From positions 1-11,467 of the forward strand of contig DAOVUU010000031.1 in assembly GCA_030632405.1 (NCBI GenBank): 11,467 bases of DNA. Direction: 5' to 3'. Below, in pieces: positions 8,009 through 11,467 of this stretch (positions are counted from its first letter, which is position 1; every line of letters starts with the position of its first letter). The notes beneath the pieces are model-generated. The model was not told where the DNA came from. It did not search any database and saw only the letters and a list, made by a program, of their open reading frames with translations. The translations under genes and the position numbers were made by a program. The stretch is from Desulfobulbaceae bacterium (GTDB taxonomy: Bacteria; Desulfobacterota; Desulfobulbia; Desulfobulbales; Desulfocapsaceae).

Positions 8009-8488
8009 ATGGACTGGCTTAAAAAAAAGAAAGCGAAAGTTATAGCTGGAGTTTTGCCGACCCTTATGCGTGAACGGGGATGGGAAAAGCAACTTGATCT
8101 TCATTCCATCTTCCCGCGCTGGCCTGAACTTGCAGGCAAAGAGGTAAGCGACCATGCCCAGCCGCTGAAGATTGTCCGCGGTACTCTGTGGCTGGAGGTT
8201 GAAAACTCTTCCTGGTTACAGCACCTGCAATATCAGAAATTTGAGTTGTTGGATATTCTCAACCAGTCCCTTCGGATGAGCAGACTTTCTGATATTAAAA
8301 TGGTTTTGCCAGTTAAGAAAAAGGAGAGCGGGCAGAGACCTGGTCGTTCTGTGAGTTTTGTCAGCCCGGATGAGAAAAAAATTGCAGCTTTTGAGCAGCA
8401 GTTAAGCTGTATTGCGGATGAAAAGTGCAGGGAAGCGCTGATGCAGTTCTGGTATCTGTCACAGGCATGCAAGGTTGATGAACAATAA
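8009..8488 (+). CDS. DUF721 / DciA-like protein
   Basis: This 159-residue cytoplasmic protein carries the DUF721 pattern. The core (about residues 33-100) reads IFPRWPELAGKEVSDHAQPLKIVRGTLWLEVENSSW followed by LQYQKFELLDILNQ, which is typical of the family (W-x-E-hydrophobic-x-G, a P-x-x-hydrophobic segment, then G-x-L-x-V and an SxW). DciA, the studied member, loads the replicative helicase DnaB in bacteria lacking DnaC. The C-terminal 55 residues are charged and not conserved in any way I recognise. The ATG at 8009 is chosen because the conserved, lysine-rich start MDWLKKKK begins there; a TTG at 7979 would add ten hydrophobic residues. Neither start has a clear ribosome binding site. It follows the glnA terminator and precedes the cysteine fusion gene by 50 bp. 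Whether it really loads helicase is unknown. Confidence 0.75.
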   Translation: MDWLKKKKAKVIAGVLPTLMRERGWEKQLDLHSIFPRWPELAGKEVSDHAQPLKIVRGTLWLEVENSSWLQHLQYQKFELLDILNQSLRMSRLSDIKMVLPVKKKESGQRPGRSVSFVSPDEKKIAAFEQQLSCIADEKCREALMQFWYLSQACKVDEQ

Positions 8489-8494
8489 ATAAAG

Positions 8495-8523
8495 AGGCTG
8501 CAGGCTGGCAGCCTGACCCCCCC
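8495..8523 (+). repeat. Short hairpin plus C7 run before the CysK-CysRS gene
   Basis: AGGCTG (8495-8500) and CAGCCT (8509-8514) form a 6-bp stem with an 8-base loop, followed by GA and seven C residues (8517-8523). There is no T run, so it is not a standard terminator. The GGCTGCAGGCTG segment is 11/12 identical to a segment in the inverted repeat at 2275-2286. The only purine-rich ribosome-binding-like sequence upstream of the next gene (AAAGAGG, 8491-8497) lies partly inside this stem. Confidence 0.45.
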
Positions 8524-8538
8524 AAAACAATTAAAACA

Positions 8539-10866
8539 ATGTTACACAAAAATATTCTGAGTGTCATAGGTCATACTCCGCTCGTACGCATTAATCGTCT
8601 CTTTCAGAGTGATACCGTTGAAATGTACGGTAAGCTCGAGTCGTCTAATCCCGGTGGTTCCGTTAAAGAGAGAATTTCCCTTTCCATGATAGAGGCGGGG
8701 GAGGCTGGCGGAGAGTTGACAGCGGACAAAATTGTACTCGAAGCTACCAGTGGGAATACGGGTATCGGCCTGGCAATGGTCTGTGCAGCGAAGGGATATC
8801 GCTGTGTTCTGGTAATGCCTGAATCTGCATCTGTGGAACGGCGGAAAATTATGCAGGCCTATGGCGCTGAAATTCTTCTAACCCCGGCCAAAAGGTCGAC
8901 CGATGGGGCGATAGAGAAAGCGTATGCCATGGCCAGGGAGTTTCCTGACAGGTATTTTCTTACCGATCAGTTTAATAATAAGGCAAACTGGCGAGCACAT
9001 TACGATAAGACTTCGCCTGAGATATGGGAGCAGACCGAAGGAAGGGTAACCCATTTGGTGGCCACCCTGGGCACTTCGGGGACAGTTATGGGGCTCTGTG
9101 CCTGGTTTAATGAATTTCAGCCCCATGTGAAAATTATTGCAGTGGAGCCCCATCTGGGACATAAAATCCAGGGACTTAAAAACATGAAGGAGTCGTATAA
9201 ACCTGAAATATTTGATAAAAAAATCCCGGATGTAGTGGTGTCAATTGATGATGAACCTGCTTTCTCAATGGCTAGAAGTCTTGCAAGTCAGGAAGGTATA
9301 TTAGTGGGGATGAGCAGCGGCGCGGCAATGTCAGCTGCAATCAATTACAGTGAAAAAATGGAGAGCGGCCTGGTGGTTGTCATGTTCCCTGATGGTGGGG
9401 AACGTTACTTGAGTACACCGCTTTTTATTCCTTCAAAAAAGAAAGAGAAGAAGAATCAGCTCTTTTTTTACAACACCATGAGCAAGAAAAAGGAGTTGTT
9501 TGTTCCTCAGCAGGAGGGGCGGGTAACTTTCTATTCCTGCGGGCCGACTGCATATGAGTCTGCCGATTTACAGATTTGTCGCAGGTTTATTGTTTCTGAC
9601 CTTATTACACGTGCTATAGAGGCTAAGGGATATCAGGTCGATTCATATATGAATTTCACCGATATTGATGACAGGACAATTGCAGGTGCTGAAAAGGCAG
9701 GTCAGCCGCTGGCGGAGTTTACTCAGGGATATATTGACAGTTTCATTGAAGATATTGATTCCCTTGGTGTCAAGCGGGCAAAGGTATATCCGAAAGCGTC
9801 TGAATATATACCCGATATGATTGAAATGTCCCACGAGCTTATGCATAAGGGATTTGCCTATGAAAAGCATGGGTCTATCTATTTTGATATCTCAAAGTTT
9901 AAAAAATATGGCAGACTTTCCGGTATTGACCTGGGAAAAATCCAGCTTGGAAAGACTGTTGATCTGGACAACTATGAAAAAGACAATCCCCGGGATTTTA
10001 CTCTGCTGAAGCGGTCGACTCTTGGAGAGTTGAAGAAGGGGATTTTCTACGAGACCGACTGGGATAGTGTGAGCGGCTTCTTTCATGGGCTGTTTGCTGC
10101 CATGGCCACCAGGAACATCGGACCCACAATGGATATCCATACCTCCAGCAGGGATCTCATCTTCCCGCATCATGAGAATGAAATTGCGGTTGCTGAAGCC
10201 TTGACAGGCAAGCCTCTGGCCAACTACTGGCTTCACTCCGAGCTGGTTGTGGTCGATTCCAGGAAGATGTCCAGAGAGGCGGAAAACAGGATCACCCTTA
10301 AAGATCTGATTAGCAGGGGCTATACTGCTCGTGAAGTGAGGTTTATGCTTCTCTCTGTGCATTATAGAAAACCGTTGAATTTTTCCTATAAAAGGCTGGA
10401 GAGTGTACGCACTGCACTCAGGCGACTGGATGAGTTCACCTGCAAGTTGAATTGTCTACCTCCGGGGATACCGCATCCAGAAGTGGCGGTCTTCGTATCA
10501 ACCATGGAAAAGCAGTTTTTTGAGGCTATGGATGATGATCTCAATGTTTCTAAGGGAATGAGCGGGGTATACAATTTTATCCGGAAAGTGAATCCTATCC
10601 TTCATGTGAATCACCTCGATAAGGATCAAAAATCTTATATCCTGGAAAGTTTAAATAAAATTAACCGGGTGCTCAATATTTTCCGATTGAGTGGGTGCCC
10701 ACTCGCGCCTGATGTTAATGACCTTATCAAACGCCGGGAAGAGGCCAGATTGAACATGGACTGGCAGGCCGCTGATGCAGCCCGGAGTGAGTTGGCGAGA
10801 AAGGGGATAACTGTGATAGACACGGAAAATGGAACCATATGGAGACGAACCCGGGAGGGCGAGTAG
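8539..10866 (+). CDS. Fusion of cysteine synthase (CysK/CysM type) with a degenerate cysteinyl-tRNA-synthetase-like domain
   Basis: This is one uninterrupted 775-residue protein. Residues 1 to about 300 are a complete fold-type II PLP enzyme: IGHTPLVRINRL, NPGGSVKER with Schiff-base lysine K43, substrate loop TSGNTG (70-75), phosphate loop GTSGT (178-182), SSGAA (259-263) and PDGGERYLS (284-292). It should make cysteine from an activated serine and sulfide. A lysine-rich linker (about 301-309) joins a CysRS-like domain of free-standing length. That domain keeps CGPT (C334), FTDIDDRTI, DFTLLKR, FPHHENE (H544, E548), YWLHSELVVVDSRKMS and HYRKPLNF. It lacks HIGH (D343-L-Q-I346 instead), has KMSRE (576-580) rather than KMSKS, and has F519 where a zinc-binding cysteine is expected. 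ATG 8539 is the first possible start after the upstream in-frame stop, but it has no Shine-Dalgarno. Aminoacylation looks unlikely; the role of the second half is unknown. Confidence 0.9.
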   Translation: MLHKNILSVIGHTPLVRINRLFQSDTVEMYGKLESSNPGGSVKERISLSMIEAGEAGGELTADKIVLEATSGNTGIGLAMVCAAKGYRCVLVMPESASVERRKIMQAYGAEILLTPAKRSTDGAIEKAYAMAREFPDRYFLTDQFNNKANWRAHYDKTSPEIWEQTEGRVTHLVATLGTSGTVMGLCAWFNEFQPHVKIIAVEPHLGHKIQGLKNMKESYKPEIFDKKIPDVVVSIDDEPAFSMARSLASQEGILVGMSSGAAMSAAINYSEKMESGLVVVMFPDGGERYLSTPLFIPSKKKEKKNQLFFYNTMSKKKELFVPQQEGRVTFYSCGPTAYESADLQICRRFIVSDLITRAIEAKGYQVDSYMNFTDIDDRTIAGAEKAGQPLAEFTQGYIDSFIEDIDSLGVKRAKVYPKASEYIPDMIEMSHELMHKGFAYEKHGSIYFDISKFKKYGRLSGIDLGKIQLGKTVDLDNYEKDNPRDFTLLKRSTLGELKKGIFYETDWDSVSGFFHGLFAAMATRNIGPTMDIHTSSRDLIFPHHENEIAVAEALTGKPLANYWLHSELVVVDSRKMSREAENRITLKDLISRGYTAREVRFMLLSVHYRKPLNFSYKRLESVRTALRRLDEFTCKLNCLPPGIPHPEVAVFVSTMEKQFFEAMDDDLNVSKGMSGVYNFIRKVNPILHVNHLDKDQKSYILESLNKINRVLNIFRLSGCPLAPDVNDLIKRREEARLNMDWQAADAARSELARKGITVIDTENGTIWRRTREGE

Positions 10867-10882
10867 GGTTCCCGGGGTTGCC

Positions 10883-10903
10883 ATGCAAATGGAGTTGCAT
10901 TTT
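10883..10903 (+). terminator. Weak terminator-like hairpin after the fusion gene
   Basis: ATGCAA and TTGCAT form a perfect 6-bp stem with a 6-base loop, followed by TTT, 17 bases after the stop codon. The stem is AT-rich and the T run short, so termination would be weak at best. The rest of the gap up to the tRNA (10904-11020) holds nothing else I can support. Confidence 0.3.
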
Positions 10904-11020
10904 GCTTAACTTTGGTTATAGTGTCGACCGTGATTGTGAAATACTTCCAGGGAGCAGGAAGAGTAGGTTACCTGGATATATTGCATATTAAAGCGGTTAA
11001 TCAAAATAATGAATAAGAGT

Positions 11021-11097
<77 letters not shown>

Positions 11098-11105
11098 ATA
11101 AAAAC

Positions 11106-11139
11106 AAGCCTTTAACTCAAATAGAGCTAAGGGCTTTTT
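11106..11139 (+). terminator. Intrinsic terminator of tRNA-Arg
   Basis: AAGCCTTTAACTC (11106-11118) pairs with GAGCTAAGGGCTT (11124-11136) over 13 positions with one wobble and one A-C mismatch. The loop is five bases, and a T run covers 11135-11139. It starts nine bases after the encoded CCA of the tRNA. Confidence 0.85.
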
Positions 11140-11211
11140 CGTTTGGTCAGTAGTATGTCAGTAATCTCGTTGCCTTTTTTTTACCCATTATATCTTTTGC
11201 AGTCCCCTTTT

Positions 11212-11226
11212 AGTCATACTATGACT
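11212..11226. promoter_or_regulatory. Perfect 15-base palindrome, possible operator
   Basis: AGTCATA-C-TATGACT is perfectly symmetrical around a central C, in the 285-bp gene-free stretch between the tRNA terminator and the toxin-like gene. Its length and AT-rich character suit a dimeric DNA-binding protein, but no promoter is recognisable next to it. The function is unknown. Confidence 0.3.
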
Positions 11227-11275
11227 TTTAGTTAATATGTAAACTGGCGACTGCTTTTGTGAGGGCCAATGGGGA

Positions 11276-11313
11276 GGGAAGGGTATTCCCCCAAGTAAGT
11301 CCCCTTCCTTTTT
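11276..11313 (+). terminator. Possible terminator-like stem in the tRNA-toxin spacer
   Basis: GGAAGGG (11277-11283) pairs with CCCTTCC (11302-11308) across an 18-base loop, followed by TTTTT (11309-11313). The large loop and lack of an obvious upstream gene make the role uncertain. It may end read-through transcription before the toxin promoter. Confidence 0.3.
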
Positions 11314-11346
11314 CTCAAATGTGAAATATCCAGCAGGGCGTATCGC

Positions 11347-11373
11347 TTGACATATAGCGCGGTACGTTATACG
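11347..11373 (+). promoter_or_regulatory. Promoter with overlapping inverted-repeat operator for the toxin-like gene
   Basis: A perfect -35 box TTGACA (11347-11352) is followed after 15 bases by TATACG (11368-11373), a partial -10. Between and across them lies an imperfect palindrome, TATAGCG (11353-11359) and CGTTATA (11365-11371), matching at six of seven positions. This arrangement is typical of toxin-antitoxin operons, where the antitoxin or complex represses its own promoter. The ATG follows nine bases after the -10 box, so any leader would be very short. Confidence 0.6.
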
Positions 11374-11382
11374 GTGTGGATT

Positions 11383-11467
11383 ATGATCAAGAGTTATAAA
11401 AATTCCAAAACCGAACGGGTTCACCTTGCCGGTACTCCTAAGGGTTTTAAAGGGTTGGATGGTGCAA
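11383..11467 (+). CDS. HigB/RelE-type toxin, N-terminal fragment (runs off window)
   Basis: Only the first 28 codons are in the window. The protein begins MIKSYKNSKTERVHLAG and continues with a basic segment (TPKGFKGLDGA). The pattern M-I-x-S-aromatic-x-x-x-x-T-E, then a basic segment and F-x-G-L-D, matches the start of HigB-like toxins of the RelE/ParE superfamily, which are ribosome-dependent mRNA interferases. A strong -35, a partial -10 and an overlapping inverted repeat directly upstream support an autoregulated toxin-antitoxin operon, with toxin first and a HigA-type antitoxin expected just downstream. There is no clear Shine-Dalgarno (GTGTGG only). With so few residues, family membership is likely but not certain. 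Catalytic residues and the antitoxin gene are outside the window. Confidence 0.6.
   Translation, partial: MIKSYKNSKTERVHLAGTPKGFKGLDGA

Noticed and set aside
9440..9490. Separate start of an independent cysS gene at the ATG at 9478
   Set aside because: There is no stop between the domains, and the frame and linker are continuous. An internal translation start cannot be excluded but has no support beyond the ATG itself.
10951..11020. Promoter for tRNA-Arg: TTGCAT (10981) with AATAAT (11005)
   Set aside because: The 18-base spacing is acceptable, but the boxes are weak and the implied leader is only about four bases, so I do not list it as a feature.
11188..11424. Minus-strand open frame of 78 codons
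   Set aside because: It is antisense to the promoter, operator and start of the toxin-like gene and has no recognisable motif. The plus-strand reading explains the region better.

Overview
The window reads as ordinary core chromosome of a Gram-negative bacterium with moderate GC. The mix of genes suggests a sulfate-reducer-type deltaproteobacterium (Desulfobacterota, perhaps Desulfobulbales). It combines a Bacillus-type GSI-alpha glutamine synthetase next to a proteobacterial GlnD, a PilZ protein, a DciA-like protein and a fused cysteine synthase/CysRS-like protein. This placement is inference from protein style; no marker gene proves it.

Left part (1-2428): the 3' end of a phosphomannomutase gene (manB/cpsG type) is followed 10 bp later by manC (mannose-1-phosphate guanylyltransferase/isomerase). 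Together they make GDP-mannose for surface polysaccharide. A small PilZ-domain (c-di-GMP receptor type) gene converges on manC. Behind it lies a 233-bp intergenic stretch with two hairpins, one of them a long, nearly perfect inverted repeat.

Middle (2429-7887): a divergent MtnA-family sugar-phosphate isomerase on the minus strand faces away from glnD (PII uridylyltransferase), and glnA (glutamine synthetase) follows glnD. This is a nitrogen-control pair. The GS is the short form without the adenylylation tyrosine, so GlnD most likely acts through PII only. A strong intrinsic terminator closes glnA.

Right part (7888-11467): a DUF721/DciA-like protein precedes a 775-residue protein that joins a complete PLP-dependent cysteine synthase to a full-length cysteinyl-tRNA-synthetase-like domain. 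The CysK half looks active. The CysRS half has lost the HIGH signature (DLQI in its place), half of KMSKS (KMSRE), a zinc-ligand cysteine and the substrate-pocket tryptophan, while keeping the overall fold pattern. It therefore looks like a repurposed synthetase and is the most interesting object in the window. A tRNA-Arg(UCU) gene with its own terminator follows. At the right edge is a promoter with an overlapping inverted repeat and the first 28 codons of what looks like a HigB/RelE-type toxin.
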